A stretch of 64,000 nucleotides of DNA from Cardinalis cardinalis (GCA_014549065.1 JACDOX010000323.1:124001-188000); one strand, 5' to 3'. Numbered from the stretch's first letter, positions 1 to 14,600 are shown. Notes: generated by a model not told the origin, from the letters alone. Translations and numbers: made by a program.

Positions 1-344
1 AAAAGCAGTAGCTTATCCTGTTGAAACTGGGAAGATTTCAAGAGATCCTAGAGGGTATTATTAATAGAGGGTGTTTAAGAAAACAATAATTTGGTCTTGG
101 GAAAAGTGTCAGAAAATAGAGGATTGCTCATATTTTTAATATTTTTGCTGGTTTTTTAAATTACTTTTTGTTGGTTAGTAATGGAAAATGAAAATATTTC
201 ACTTTCTAGTGGAAAAGGAATATGCTCCTGTTAGGAAAAAGTTTAGACTAATTTGCAAGCTAGTTAGCATTGTCAGTGAAAGAACAGCAAATGAAACCCA
301 ACAGGCCTGCAGGTTTCCTCTGTGCTGGTACAGAAGCAGACCAA
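1..344. other. Presumed RERG intron, no feature seen
   Basis: The sequence is AT-rich and unique-looking. I see no exon, repeat or RNA gene. It is assigned to the RERG intron only because the first RERG exon found downstream begins in mid-protein. Confidence 0.4.
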
Positions 345-780
345 ATACACCAGATCATTTCAGCTGGGAAACACCTCTAAGATCATTACATCCAACCACT
401 AACCCAACACAGCCAAGCCCAGCCCTAAACCAGGTCCCCAAGTGCCACAGCCACACATCTCTAAACCCTCCAGGGGTGGTGGCTCAGCCACTGCCCTGGG
501 CAGCCTGTGGCAGTGATCAGCCACCCTTTCTGGGACAGCATTTCTTTCTTCTATCCAACTTTTTGGGGTGCANCTTGAAGCCATTTCCTCCTTTTCTCTC
601 TACTCAGGAGAAGAGCCCAACCCCACCTGGCNACACCGTCCTGTCAGGGAGTNNTAGAGAGCAATAAGGTCCCCTCTAAACCTCCCTTTCTCCAGGTTAA
701 ACAACTCCAGCTCCCTCANCTGCTCCTCCTAAGATCTNTTCTCCAGCCCTTCACCCTTCCTTGGGCACACCTCAACACAT
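345..780 (-). mobile_element. CR1 LINE 3'-end fragment, 5'-truncated
   Basis: On the + strand this stretch matches the reverse complement of an avian CR1 3' end. A degenerate 'ggaagggacctctaagatc'-like start is followed by 'tccaaccactaacccaac', the 'ctgggcagcctg' block, 'aataaggtcccctctaaacc' and the 'ctccaggttaaacaactcc' block. The element therefore runs on the minus strand, with its 3' end near base 350 and truncation near base 780. The two-base N at 653-654 lies inside it. The small open frames across it come from a non-coding relic. Identification is from recalled CR1 consensus motifs; subfamily not assigned. Confidence 0.8.
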
Positions 781-2870
781 AAAACAATTCTCAGCTTAAA
801 TAGAGCATTGGACTGGCTCAGAAACTCACCCTTTTTCCACTAGATTGGTAGTAAAAGCAGCGTTTCTCATTTCTTTCAGAACTAGCTTTCATTCTTGTAG
901 AGGTTCTGCACAACTTCCAAGTCCATTCTTTTTCTTAAATGAAAGGCTTGTAATAATACATGGCATTAAAAGATGGGGGAAAACCAATTCTATGGATCAG
1001 AGTCTGTCATGACCTAAAAAAAAAAAAAAAATAGAAAAAAGGGCACAGAGCCCATCTTCTCTGAGTTTGGAAGGTTTTCCTAAAAAAATGGAGCCATGGA
1101 AGACAAATGAGCCACAGACTGTAAGGAAGAGTAAATATATTATAATAAATATTGCAGAAGACAGAGTCAGCTTTTCCCTGAACATTTTAGAAGTTTCAAG
1201 ATATATCACCCCTGCCATGACATTGAGCTGGGGCAGAAGAACCCAATCCCACTTGATGGTCTGGGAAACATCATTAAACCAAATTCTGCTCCTTGACACA
1301 TTCCTAGGAGCTGTTTGAGGACCATATGGAGCCCTGCATGCAGCTCANGAGGCCTAAAGTTTTGCAAATGCTTCACCACAGTACAATAAAGATCTTGGAA
1401 CATCTTGCATTTTGCAAGTGAGGAAATGGAGCCATAGACAGAGACACTCTGGTCCCCTCCCANGCTGTTTTGAGGGATAAAAGATAAAATGTGCTTCACA
1501 CCAGAGGCCACTCATTCCATCTTTAGATTGTGCTGTTGCTATTTGTAAATATTTATCCATTTCCTATTCCAAATTTATCCATTTCCTGTTCCAAATATGG
1601 CTGATAGTGAAGGCTGTAGTAACATAAAACAAATATGNTTTTAGTTTTATTTTACTACACATTAGTGATGGCAAAATCTTTGCATTTTAGAGGCAACTTC
1701 AAGAGTAATGATCAGCCTGGCATGGAGAAATCATTTAAAACATGTAGGAATAGAGTGTTTTAACCTGCACATGCTGTCTGAGTGCTCACTTCCACTGTGA
1801 GGAATTCCTCTATATGGAAAACATTCCTCATTTGTCATGAAACAAATGGTTTCATAATCTGACACAAAATAGAGCAGAACAATGAATTGACTCAGCTGAA
1901 GCNAATTAAAAATTGTGAGGGAAGTTTGCTGAATGCCAGCAAACACCATAAGTCAGGTTCCACCCTCATTCTGTATAATAAATGTTTGNTAACAAAGCAG
2001 AATAAAAGCAAAACATGTCTTCATGCTTGTAGGGTTGTAGGTAAGAAAGAGGTGCACTAGGAAAANAAAAGGNAAAAAAGGAAAAAAAGTACTTTTAGGG
2101 GAGAACAAGTATGGAGGGAAAAAATACATTATCAAAGCTGGGACACACTACTGTAGAACTGAAGGAGCCTAAAGATAAAGCAGCTTCATGAAACCAGGAA
2201 ATATAGAAAATAATTTTTCATAAAAATCCATCTCCTCCATCTATCTCATTATGCCCTTGGGAGTTGCTTGTGTATTTTGTCTGCAAAGAACAGAGTGAAA
2301 TTTATCTTTGGAGTATTTTGCTGCTGGCTGGGAAATCAAGAAGATGCTCATAAAGAGAAGCTACTAAGTGCATTTGTAACTCCCTGGGCTCAGCATTTCG
2401 AGTGGGAATGACTAGCTTTTAGCTAAAAGTGAACTGGAAATTTCATGCTAGGAGCTAAGAAATGGTATGTGGGAAAGCAGCAACAAGATTATTCTAATTT
2501 TCATCCTTGGTTCAGATCTATCCCACATGGCTGTTGGTCAAAAGCATTTTCCCATCCAGATGCATCTGGAGATAAGCCAGGAGGATACTGGAGAGTCATT
2601 GCAGCTTGTGGCTGCNTGCAGCACATCCTAACTGGGTCTAGCTGGGATTTGTGCTGTTGATTTGAGCAGTCAGTCTCACATTCCCTCCAGTGTGCTCAAT
2701 GCAGGCAAATTCAGGCAAATGCATGCTCAGTATGAGCAGCCAGACAGAGCAGTGGGACTGTCACTGAGACCACACCAGCAGAGCTGCCTCTGTGTCCCAG
2801 CCCCAGCCCCAGCCCAGCAGAAAGCCATTATTTTCCAGCCTGAAGCCTCAGTTTTATTGAAAAGCTTCTG
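781..2870. other. Presumed RERG intron, mostly unique sequence
   Basis: No gene seen. The stretch holds an A-run near 1016-1031 and a perfect-but-one tandem pair of a 22-base unit at 1551-1572 and 1573-1594. The small open frames have no recognisable protein features. Confidence 0.5.
1551..1594. repeat. 22-bp unit, two tandem copies
   Basis: Units 1551-1572 and 1573-1594 differ at a single base (tattcc against tgttcc). This is a local tandem duplication of intronic sequence. Confidence 0.85.
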
Positions 2871-2876
2871 GTGGTG

Positions 2877-3261
2877 TAGGTGGTGTTTGCAGGGTCCCCA
2901 GGANGAGGGAAGAGATGANAATCTTGACTCCATGCTTCAGAAGGCTGATTTATTATTTTATGATAGATATTATATTAAAAGAAAATTATATACTAAAACT
3001 ACACTAAAAGAATAGAGGAAGGATTTCATCAGAAGGCTAGAAAGAAACGATAATAAAATCTTGTGACTGACCCGCGTCCCAACACAGCTGGGCTGTGATT
3101 GGCCATTAATTAAAAACAACCACATGAGACCAATCACAGATGCACCTGTTGCATTCCACAGCAGCAGATAATTATTGTTTACATTTCATTTCTTAGGCCT
3201 CTCAGCTTCTCAGGAGAAAAAATCCTGGCAAAGGGATTTTTCATAAAACATGTCTGTGACA
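2877..3261 (-). mobile_element. Solo-LTR-like repeat, family 1 copy 1
   Basis: This 385-bp element shares its whole length with copies at 15761, 26733, 36486 and, inverted, 60302. Common blocks are 'cagaaggctgatttatta', 'cagaaggctagaaa', a CCAAT-type block 'tgattggccattaatt', 'cctgttgcattccacagc' and a final 'aaatcctggcaaaggga'. Read on the minus strand it has LTR anatomy: a start near TGTCACA, CCAAT boxes, an AATAAA (plus-strand TTTATT at 2949-2954) and a short tail. The six bases on each side are both 'gtggtg' (2871-2876, 3262-3267), a likely target-site duplication, although flanking GTGG repetition weakens this. No internal viral genes are present. Its type (songbird endogenous retroviral LTR) is from memory. 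Confidence 0.75.
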
Positions 3262-6200
3262 GTGGTGGTGATCAGGCCACCGCTGTGCTGGTGCTTCAGC
3301 CTGCTGTGAATTTGGGATGGTGGCCCTGGCACTGCTGTCCCTGCCAGCCCAGCTCCTTGGGAACACCTCTCTGCCAGCACCTTCAGGCAAGGAAAGGTCC
3401 CTTGCTGGCTTGTGAGAGTCAGAAGATGCTGTTGTACACAGTGATTTTAACTGTTTGCGTTCACTGACTTATAACAAACTCTGAGGCAATAATTACTTCC
3501 CTGAGGTAATATAACTGCACTAACAGCATGAGAAATTTGATCTGCCCATGTCCTGGTTTTGGCCACAGCTCATGAAATCACAACTATCAAATGCAGAGCC
3601 TGGATAAAAGGGCCATTCTCCTCTACCTACACAGCTATTTTTTGTACTTCATGGCTTATAAATAAAATAATCTTTGAGAGTGAAATCGATCAGGAGTTCT
3701 TTTCCAACCANATGGCAAGCTCTTGGGGAGAAAGGAGAAGTCAAAATAATTTTTGAATCACAACTGAGTTTGAAGCATTCAAAAATGAAAGCATGTTCCT
3801 ACAAAAACAGATACACAAATACTCTGAGTTTGATCNTGTCCCTGGAGGAGCATTCATAGCCTCAGTGATTTCCCTGGAGTTATGCCAAATCCCACAGGCT
3901 GGATATTTGCTCTAGGCCATTCTGCTATCACAAACAGCAGCTCCNTGATAAGGATCACAACATATTTCTGAAAGGAGGGCAAGTGTCACAGATAGACTGG
4001 TTGCAAAAACGTCATTCATTAATAAAAAGGTCACGAGTGACTGCAAGGGATACAAACAAAGTATTTCACTTTTTTGGAGCATCATTTTGAAATCCTGTTA
4101 ATTGTACCTACCAAACAGTTTCCTAACCTTTTCCAAGGTTTGTCTTCCTGCAATTTAAGGTCTGTGTTTGGGAGCCCAGGTTAAAAACCCCTTTCAGCCT
4201 CTAAGCCTGAGTACACGCTGGGAAGGTGAGCACTAAAGATGCAAGGTGAGAGGGAACTTGGGCATTGAAAGGTGCCTCAGACCCAAGAGTGTGTGCAAAA
4301 CACAGGTCTGAGTACANCAGCAGCAGTGGTGCTCTAAAATGTAGGGAATTACCTGCTCATGGAATTACAGGCTGCATTTTGAAGCAGCACACTTAGCAGT
4401 GTGAGCCTGTAGAGACTGAGAGCATGAAGTGTTACCCAATCCAGAGCACAGTAGCATCCTTAGAAAAAAGAGCTCCAAAGAAAATTAAGTCAAAAGAGGT
4501 GCAATCTCACAGCATCAAGCATGAAATGACTGAATACTTGACTTCCTCAGTCACTCCTACCTTAGGCAATGAAAGCAAGCTTACACTACAGGGTGAGAAG
4601 GAAAATTTATGGGAATTGTGGAAATAAATTACAGTGTTTTACTTGTCCATGGTGTGCAGGTTTTTCTCAGAATCCACAAAACATCTTTTGTTCTTGTTCC
4701 AAACACAAACAAGGAACNTGTCCTGAATTAGTGCAAACTTTTAAGTCAGTTTTTCCAAGATAAAGAGCTGTAGCATAATTAAGAACACTCCAAAGTCCTA
4801 CTTTAGGGGTCACAAAAACTGTCTAACTCCTTGATTTGGACAGCATCAGAGGTGAAGGTCTCCAATTCTTACACAGTACACAATCCAAAGTGAAATTAAA
4901 TTGTAAAGCAATTGCAAAACACTGAAGATTTTTACANCATGCAACTTTGCCCCCTCTTCCACCCAACTGATGCTAATGAGCAAACATGAATGGGCAGTAC
5001 CAGAATCCACTCGTGGCAGGGATAACCCCAAAGCATTTGTACAGTTTTTCCTGTTCCCTGCCTGACCTGCTCTGCTTTATGTCAGTGTCTGGTTGGAGGG
5101 GGAGGGTTTGTCTTTCTGTGCCATGGTTTATGTAGTGTCACAAATACTGATATTGATCTCTTGCAGCCAAGGTTTCTGTTTGGTCTCTCCAGTGTAAGAG
5201 CATGTGTGTTATTTTCATCAGGGCCTTTCCAGTCACTTGATTCATTTGTTTTGCACAAAGCAGGATTGTGACTGGGCGCTGAGAAGGGGGAAGCTGTATG
5301 TGCAGAGCAAGATTCAGCAATTCCTATATTCCCTGTAAGACACAGGCTATTTTGAGTTTGGCTTTTTATGCTTTCTTTGGGGGGAAAAAAGGTATCTTGC
5401 CAAAGCAGGGGGCAATGACATCTAATTTTCCCATCCATTGCTTGTAAAATACTTATTTAATAAACTTTTACCTTCTCCCTTCTTAATTCTCAGATAATTC
5501 TGGACAGAGTAATCTTGTTCTGAGTNTAAATGTCACTCCTCTCCCAGACATAGAAAACAACTGCCTTTGACCAAACAGCACATCTCCATTTTTCACCACA
5601 GCATTGCTTTCTCACTGCTTGTTTAAAAGGCAAAACAAATGTTTTTGCCTGTGGGAGCAATTTCAGATGAGATAAACTGTGGGTTTTGGCCTCTCAAAGG
5701 TCATCCCAAGCTGATGTTATATCCTTGTTCTGGTGGTTTGTGAACTTTCCTGTAGCAATATCCATAGAAATGGTTTAGTTACAGATCATCCAGCAGGATT
5801 ATGAATCTGTACCACTGCCACAGGTGGGTATTCTCCTAAGTGGGCTCTGACTCACTTGCCTTTTGCATTTTTAGAAGGAGGAAAATGCTTAGAGGTGCAA
5901 ATCAAAGCTATTAGTAGGAAACAACTCATATTGATCTGCAAGAAGCAGGGAAAAAAGTAGAAATCCCANTGTTTTGAGATTACACCATCATCCTCATAGG
6001 ACCAGCTGAGCATTTTTAGAGGGCCATCATTACTCCAAGGCTGTGGGATGGAAATCTAGGTGCCAAGTCCCATAAAAAGTCTCTTGGGGAGGAGATGTTG
6101 AGGGAGGCTAAGACTAGGGTTCTGTTTCAAAATCAGAGTCCNGTGTGCCTGCACATTCACATTTACATGGGAGTGAGGGGTGCACAGAGCCCTGTGAAGC

Positions 6201-9200
6201 TGCTTGAACAGTCACCTGGTGCCACCGGGGCAGCTGCAGGAGCTGGCTGGTGGGACAAGACCTGTCAGGACCTGCCACTGCTTTTCTGAGTGGCTGCTGN
6301 AGCCATGTAAGGCACTACAGGGAATTTCTAGCGTACTTGGTACCTGAACCAAACCTCTCCGCTGCCCCTTGTGCAGCTCAGACAAGCAGCAAGCACAGCC
6401 CAGGAGNCAAATGGCCCTGGATTCCAGAGAACTGAGCCAACAGCTCGGTTCTCTTAATCAAAACATTTTCCACAGCAGAAATATGCCTGGCAGAAAATAA
6501 TTTCCTCCCTGCAATTGACCTAAAGGGTGGGAACGGGGTATCTCAGTGCCCTTCTCTTTTCCTGTCTTCTTAAACTTTTAGNCCTTCTCTGACACCAGGA
6601 AAATTTTGAAGATCTCTATGGGGAGACGAAGTCTACCTGAAGGTCTAGAAAACAACGTGATATCCTGAAATGTTGAGCTGTGACAACCAGCCAGCCTACT
6701 TGCCTGTCAATTCCTGCCCTTGGTTCCCTTTATCTTCCTCAGATATTCTCCTAGATACCATTGGAGGCCGTATTTGAATAGCAAAGGCATTTTTGACATT
6801 ACTCAGGAAGAACAGCATCATTATTCTGGTGCTTTACAGCCCCCAAAGGCTTCAGAACCTGCAGGCGTGGTGGTTTGCTGTGCTGCAGGTCCCTGGTGTC
6901 TAATCTTGCAAGTAAATATGTGACTCATTCATCCTACAGCAGTGGGGGACCATAAATATCAGGCATTGCTGATAGGCCACGTTCATGTGTGGCTGACAAA
7001 CACAGCTCTCTGGGCAGTAAACACTCAAACCTGAAACAACCCCAGCCTGAAACCAGAATCAAAAGCTTTGCACTTCTGTAGAATTTCATGTTCCAAGGTG
7101 GACTGGGTAGTCAGTACACCAAGAGTGGTCNCTGATGAGAATTATGCTGTCTGATTTCATAACAAAAGTATATAACAAGTATTAAACGAGCTTTGTTGTT
7201 GCTCATGTCTTTGTATCCTTTTAAGGCNAAAAATTATGTTCATTGTGTCATGAACTGTTTCCAGCCAAAATGTGCTTGACAGATTCTAATTAGTACATTC
7301 AAAGGGGCAGTTTTAGCACAGTTTCCCACACACACTTCTACAGCAAGTGTGTTCTAAGGGGGCCATAAAACCAAAGGAGATTTTGCACTGGAAGAACATT
7401 TGGCTGTTTATCTGTGCTCAAAGTTACCTGGGTGTTTCGTATTCTCCCCTGGCAGAGAAGAATTAATTCAAATGGAAAAATAGTGCGAATCTTTCAGGTA
7501 GAGGGCTGTATCATCCTGGAGATTTTTTTCTTAGCAAATCAAATTCAGTGATATTAGCCCTAGCAGAGCTAGAAAGAGCTCAAGAACCATAAATGCTTCC
7601 TTGCACTCATTTAATTTCCACCTAAACTGTTCACTACTGTGATGTGAAGTCGAATACAGCCTAGAGATACCACTGCAGAAGTACCACTAGAGACTCCAGC
7701 ATTACAGGTACATTGACAACTGCAGCATAAAAATCCTGCTAGTTCACAAATTAATGGTAGCTTTGGAAACCAAATTCTAACACAATAGCTCTTCAGGGGA
7801 CAGTCTGGAGGAGGAAAAGCATTTTAATTTGGTTTTGACAAGCTCATTTGTTTCCTCAGCCCCCTTTTTTGCTAGCATCCATTTCAAACCTTGCACTTTG
7901 AGAGCGCTCTCACTCTAGCACAGATCTGAGGATGCATGGCACATCTCAAACCTTTAATCACAGCATTCTTCATTACCAAATNTAGTTCTTGCAATTAAAA
8001 TGTCAAGCTTCATGAGTTGCACTGATTTTCTAGAACAGCCTCANAGCTTTGACAGAAATGTCTCCTTACAGTGTTTGCTCTTTCCTTGCCCTGTTCACAT
8101 CCTAGGATCAATAATCAATATTCAGAAGCAAAATATCTCAGCCTGAAAGACTTTATCAGTTGTGTGCAAACCCTGGTGACATCCAGAGGGTGCAAGAGGT
8201 GTGACTTTCCAGCAAACCCTCAAGCTCTGCTGCTCAGGAGAACACAGTTCTCTATTACAGGAGCTGCCAGTCTTCCACTCCCCCAGGTTAGCAGCACAGC
8301 AGCTTCTCCCTGTGTTGAATTTCCTGCAGTGCAGCAACTCTTCAAGCCTCAGTTTCTAACTAGTATAAAATAAAATTTAATGAGAGCTGAAGTCCAAAGT
8401 AGGAGAAACAACACCAAGCAAGATGGGCAAAGAGTTCATCCTCCTCAAACCTTCCTGTACTGGAGGAGAAATAGGCATTTATGGCACAGTTTTGGCTCCA
8501 GGGTAAATATTGTCCAGTGGGTACATTAGACAGGTTTAGGGTCTAACATAAAAACTACTATAATAAAATTGTACTNCACAATAATTCACTCTCATCATTA
8601 ATTCCTACTGAACTCAGAACTGAGATTTAAAAAAATAAGAGTGAGGCACTACAGAAAATTAGAGTTCACACCAGACTCTAGAGTGCAGGATAAATATTCA
8701 TTATGAATGGGAAATAAGAGAACACGTAATTGTGAAATCTAGTCACTTCTTCATGTTTCTCTAAAGTTACAGTCTGAGAACCTCACTCTCTGAAAAGATT
8801 AATAACCAGNAGGATGTAGTTCATGCCAGTCAGGGTTCACTGACCATTTTCCCCTCTGCTCAGAGCCAGGGAGATCTTGACCTGCTCCTCCCAGGCCATT
8901 CAAAACCCAGGCATGAAGCAGCCAGAGTGGTCACTCCCTCCTTGTAACCTCTTTGTAGACAACTGGAGAGCACAGGAAGGCACCCAGAGTGCTCTCAGGT
9001 TCTGTCACTGCTCTTNTGGGCCTCATCTCTGAGAGCAATCCCATTAAATGTGGATTTTCTCTGGCATCCAAGAGCAGTGTCCTTAACAACTCATCGCTTA
9101 AAGAGCCAGGAGTCAGTTTGGGACTTGGTGATCATTTAATTGTGTGCGGTCCCTTTTTCTGAGTTATCCATATGCACAGATATGAACAATGCACATGACT

Positions 9201-11647
9201 CCAATTTTGCTAAATATATATATACACATAGCCAAACATATATCAGGAATACATAAGCAGATTTTAAGGTAAGGTACAACTATAGAAAAAGACTCCTGCA
9301 GCATCTAGACACATCACTGCAGGCAAACTATTTTGAGCCAGTATTTTGCCCCACCTGCCCCCTGAGTTTTTGGCATGCCCTGGCTGTCATGCACGTTGCA
9401 CTGCTTGTTGCTTTAAGTGAATGCTGTTGCTGAAAGAGAATGATCTGATGGCAAATTGAAAGAACATTTAATCTAATCNTTTCTTGCTTTGAACTCCTGC
9501 CTGTCAGATTGCAGTGCCTGCACAGTGCAGCTGCTCCTCCTGAGCCTGCACTCTGTGCTTTACCCAGGGCTGCTCCAAGGTGCCAGCAGAGCTCAGGGCT
9601 GGGGCTGCCAGATGTGCAGAAACATCTGGGGCTTTGCTGCAGCTCCTCCCTGCTTGCACAAGGAATACCAGAATCCTAAGGGAACCTGNTGTCAGGAAAG
9701 TTCAGTGTTTTTCTCCTGATCTCACTCCAAGCCAGCCAGAGCAGAAGGATGTGGAAGAATAAAGGAAAAAGTAAGCAAGCAGAACTTTCCAACTTCAAAA
9801 NGAGTGCTGAGCAATTTCAGCCCACAGAGAAGCTCCAAGTAACAGAAACAAATAGGTAGATTAGTTTGAATGAAACCAGAATGGCACTCAAAGTAACTCT
9901 GAATGCTCTTTTTCCTCATAGAACTATAATTAGTGAATGCAACACGCTTCATATGCATTAGTGAACACAATATACTTTATATATTTCATTTTATGAAACA
10001 AAAAATGCAGGCAATAAAATCCTAACTTTATTAAAAAATTTTAGCCCATGCAGTAAAATGTCACAAAGTAGCATTACCTGATGGAGTCCAGAACTGGGGA
10101 TTTCTTTTTATGGCACCTCTGCAGGATGGCTTTCAGCAAATCATGTCACGTCCATATAACCCATGTTCATCATAAAATGGTAGAATGTAGTCTTCTAGTT
10201 AATAAATCATCTTGCAGAACTGTGGGTGCAAACAAAATTATCTTAGGGATCATACCAAATACTTATATCAGCTTGCTTGTATAGCTAAAAACATCACATG
10301 GATAAAAGCCACATGCAATTAACTGGAAAGATCAATTGCTTATCAGCAATAAACTGGCAACATATTTTGGGAGGTCTTGCAGGGTTTAGGAACCCAAAAT
10401 TTAGCTTTAGAAAACCAAGATCACAGCAGAAGGAAGGCAGCACAGCCCCTAGGTAAGAAACTCAGAAAATCAAATCAAAAAGCTGTAACATCATATGATT
10501 GTAAAACAGAGCAGCATGCAATTGGCTTTTTTGTGAATGTAAGTTTACATTGATATAGAAAGACTGTAACAAAAATATGAAGCATAAATGTTGTTTCAAT
10601 ACTTAAAATNTAAGTGAATTTATGCTGGGCTTTCTTTCATTAATCTCATGGCTTGCTGCAGGCAAAATGGATACAGCGGAAGAAAGAGGATAATAAAACA
10701 ACAAAAAGAATGGGCTCAGTGGGTAAATACTAACAAAAAAAAGGATGACAATAATCAGAAAAACAGCAATAGTAAGAAAAACTAAAGGTACTCTCTAAGT
10801 CTTACTCAACCCTCTTTTTATAAAGGGAACACAGCAAGAATTTTATTTATTTATTTACTTCCTTTAGACTATTCTAAATGCTATTAACTATAGAACAAAC
10901 ATCCCTGTGTTGTTTGTGGGAACCAAGTGAAAGAATGCAAAGCAAATATGCAAGCAAACTAATAACCAGTGTTTATTCAATTACTGTTTTGTGCAAACAA
11001 GCAGAGTGATTTAATATCAGTTTGTAAACATCTTACCCAAACTGCATTTCCAGTTGATCATCTGCATGTAAATCAGTTTAAAATAAGCACATGCAAAAGC
11101 AGGCCAAAATTCAAAGGAAAAATCCCCTCAAAAAATCAATAAGAAAGGATGAAAAAGGATNAAGAAAATCAAGTAAAAGATAAAAGCAATTGTTCAAACT
11201 TTTCCTCGCTAAACAATGTTGGAAAACTGTCAACCAGAGAAAGACACACACAAAAAAATCTACTCATCTTGTGTAAACTCACTTGTGAATTGATAATGAA
11301 AGATTTTAAACAACACTGTCTGCCAGGAAGAGAAGTGGAAGCCCCAGCTGCAATTAAATATATTGACTGCTCTTCCTCTGGAAGCAGCAGAGCCAAAGCT
11401 CCTCTTTGATGTCTCCCAAAACTTCCCCTTTTCTGTGGCTCTTCCAGTGCAGCCCACCTGGCTCAAGGCAGGCTGAATTTGGAGCACTGAGGGGGCTGGA
11501 GGATTTTAGGGCTTGCAGCTGTTTCCTTCAGGTGCTTGCAATGAGGGGGAAAGGATCTGTTTGAGGAAAGAAGGAGTGTCCCAGGTGAGGATCTCCTTTC
11601 CTGCTGCCAGGGCACTCAGGGAGGGAAAAAGGGCAACAATTTCCCTC

Positions 11648-11698
11648 ATATTATTATCATTATTAATTAACATTATTATTAACATTATTAACAATTAC
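11648..11698. repeat. ATT-rich low-complexity tract
   Basis: An imperfect (ATT/TTA)n run interrupted by c and g, about 50 bp long. Confidence 0.8.
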
Positions 11699-14600
11699 CA
11701 AGAGAGAGGGTCTTACAGTGCCCATTGCTGGCCTCACTCCTGTGAAGGAGGGTAAAACAGAGGAGAATCTGCTTTTCAAATGTTGAGGTTATTATCTCTG
11801 ATGAATAAACCATGTAAACTGTAGATTGTAGTCAGGTATCCCCAGCTGCAGATCTGNTTTCCTGGGACAGTTACATGCATGAAACTGAGCACACCCATCC
11901 TTTACTGAAATATTTCAGCCAGTTTTCAGGTTCCTGAGTTTTTCATATTGCTCCAGCAACCATTCAGCTTTCCTATTGGGAAACTCCAAGCATGGAGATT
12001 TTCTAGGACATGATGAGGCACCTCATAAAAGGACAAAGCAGCTGAATAATTTGTTTTCCCCACTTTCTCTCAGACACACATGCCCCTTATTCTGTCCTCC
12101 CTCCTGAGGTGCCCTTCAGCGCGTGGCCATGGCCCTGGTGGCTCTGCTGCAGGGTGCTTGCTTTGTCCCACACCTCCTGAGAGGAGTCCAGGCTCTGCTT
12201 TGCAATCCACCTCATGCTGGAAATCTCCTGAGTGTTATTAGATTCTGTAAGAGCTGACCTTTAAAAGCCAGCAGTGCAATTAAGCAATCTGGGCCGCTCT
12301 AGGCCAGCAGCTCAGCTGGTCCAGGAGAGGCAGGAACCAGACAGTTCCCTCCTGACTAATGTCATTACAGGAGGACAGGAGGGGCACCCAGACTCTCTAA
12401 TTAAACAGCAGCAGATTGCTCAGCAGGCTGCTGTGATTGAGGGCAGAGCAGAGAGACNGTGCAAGGCATGACAGAACCCCTGGGCTTGGTCCAGGTATGT
12501 GTCACTGCCCTTTCTGGGGGTTTGTTGGCTGTAGGTTCTCACACAGCTGGCAAAAGGAAGGGAAGGTGTCCAAAGAAATGGGGATCCATCACTGCCAATG
12601 CTCTGGTCTGAAGGCCTCTGTCTGTACTGACCTCATCAAAATTAATGCATTGAAGCACTTGCAGAATGGAAGAAAAGGCAGTGTGGTGAGGGGATTGCCT
12701 TCACTATCTGTGTGGGACTCCCTGCTCTGCTTTCAGGAATGTCTGCATGCCCTGCATGCCAGGGAGCCCCTGAGACCAGAGGAGTCAGCTGCTCAAGTCT
12801 GACCCACTGTTTCTTTGCCATGGGTCAGGAGCCTCTGGCCACTGCTAAATGGTCACTTCTCTCTCTCCNCCTGTCCCTTTTACCTTAAATATGGACTCAA
12901 ACAGCAAACTAGGAGTCCTGCAGAAAGGTGGACCTTGCAATTCTGTTGGAGCNTTTTGCTTTCCTTGGTGTGTCAGATGGTGGGAGTTGTGCACTGGCTG
13001 CATTTGTCCATGTCAGTGTTTGCTGTCCTTCCACTGGGGCTCTGCTGACATTTCCTGCTTCTTTCTCTCCCTCCTGCTCACAGTAAACTGCCTCTGGTTC
13101 CACACAGCCCTTTTCTGTTAACAAATGAAAAAGTTCAGACTTTAACTACTTTTTACTTGTGTCAAATAGGGCAGGCCAAATTTGGCTTTTATTTGGGCTG
13201 GTAAATTATTTACTCTGCAGTACAAATGCAAGTCAAAGCTGATGGTTGCTGATTCTTTTGGCCCCTCATCTCTTACTCAGAGAAGCCAAGTTTTCTGAAC
13301 AGTTGCCTGTGAAAGAACCAGAGGCTTCAAATTTACTCAAGACAGCCTTGGGCTGTCCCAAAACATCCTACAGTATGCCAAAAGGACCCTTTTGCATTCT
13401 CAAGGAACCCAAACACCCTTCACGTTACTGGAAGCTGAATATATTCTTAAATGAGGACATAAGCTCCTTGCAACTCTGGGATTTCAGTGTTAACTTCTTT
13501 CCTGTACGGTTGGGTCTGTTGCCCATTTCAATTTGAGAAGATCACTTCTCTCACTGCATCTAAACAACTCCCTGGGGCAGGAGCTTCAACCTACACAAAG
13601 AAAAGCTTTGATGGCTCCAGTAGGTTGTGCCTCAGGCTGCTTTAAAGGAAAGAANAATTCAGCACAAAAGTCATCCCAGAAATATACCCAGCTGCACTGA
13701 GCAATGGCAGGGCACAATTCAACAGCCCAATCCAAAATAACCTCCTCATGGTGTTTCACTAGGAATAATTTCAGTGGCACATGAATTTTCTCCTCTTTCA
13801 TTGTCAGCTTGATTTCCGGGAATGTTTTTCTTTTTTTTTCCAGCACACAGCTCTCTGTCTCAGTGGTTTATNGGATANTAGCTTGNACTGGGCCTGCTGC
13901 TTCTCTGTTTNNCCAAATTCATAGTCTTGGTCTTATCTGCTCTGCCTGACAGATCTTTATATGTGGAACTTTATCTGGTAAAAATGAGAGTTCATTGTTT
14001 GCCCCTTTTCTGGCCAGACCATGCTCATTGCTTTGGAGCAGTGAATTATTCAGCTCTTCTTGCCNCTTCTCTTGGGCTAAACCCTGAAGAATGGGAGGGA
14101 AGGGAATTCAGAGAATGGGGTGGAATAACAGAATTCCTGCTTGAGCTCTGATCTCGATGGCAAAGGTGAGAGCAGGAGCTGCTGCTTTGATTGCTGGTGC
14201 TCCAGGACAGCAGGTGGGGCACAGAGAGGAGCAGAGCACAGCAATGCTGNGGGGCACAGGAGCAGGATTGCTGGGTTTTACACTCCCTGCCCTTAGGGCT
14301 CCATCACATCTGCCCTGGGTGGATGAGCAGGAGTTGCCTCAGCCCTCCCAGGTGCTCTTCCATCTCAAGATAAAGCTCCAGGGCAAGACACTACTTATTT
14401 TTTGGACCATACCTCTTCCTCTACATGAAACCAAAAGAGTAAAGAAGGGATTTAAGACTAGTTTAAAAAATAACCCTTGGTCCTGTAAAAAAAGGTCAGC
14501 CAAGCTTTCAGCTTTGGCTGAGCTCAGCTGGAGCTGAAGAGTTCACCCCACCCACAGCAGTCATTTGTGAGACCACAAGGCTCATCTTTATCTCCTGGGG

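Noticed and set aside
188..667. 159-codon plus-strand open frame
   Set aside because: It lies largely over the CR1 3'-end relic, which is non-coding, and has several ambiguous codons.
14157..14230. ATGGCAAAG start reading MAK, considered as the missing first RERG exon
   Set aside because: The following residues lack the GxxGxGKS P-loop and there is no suitable donor phase.
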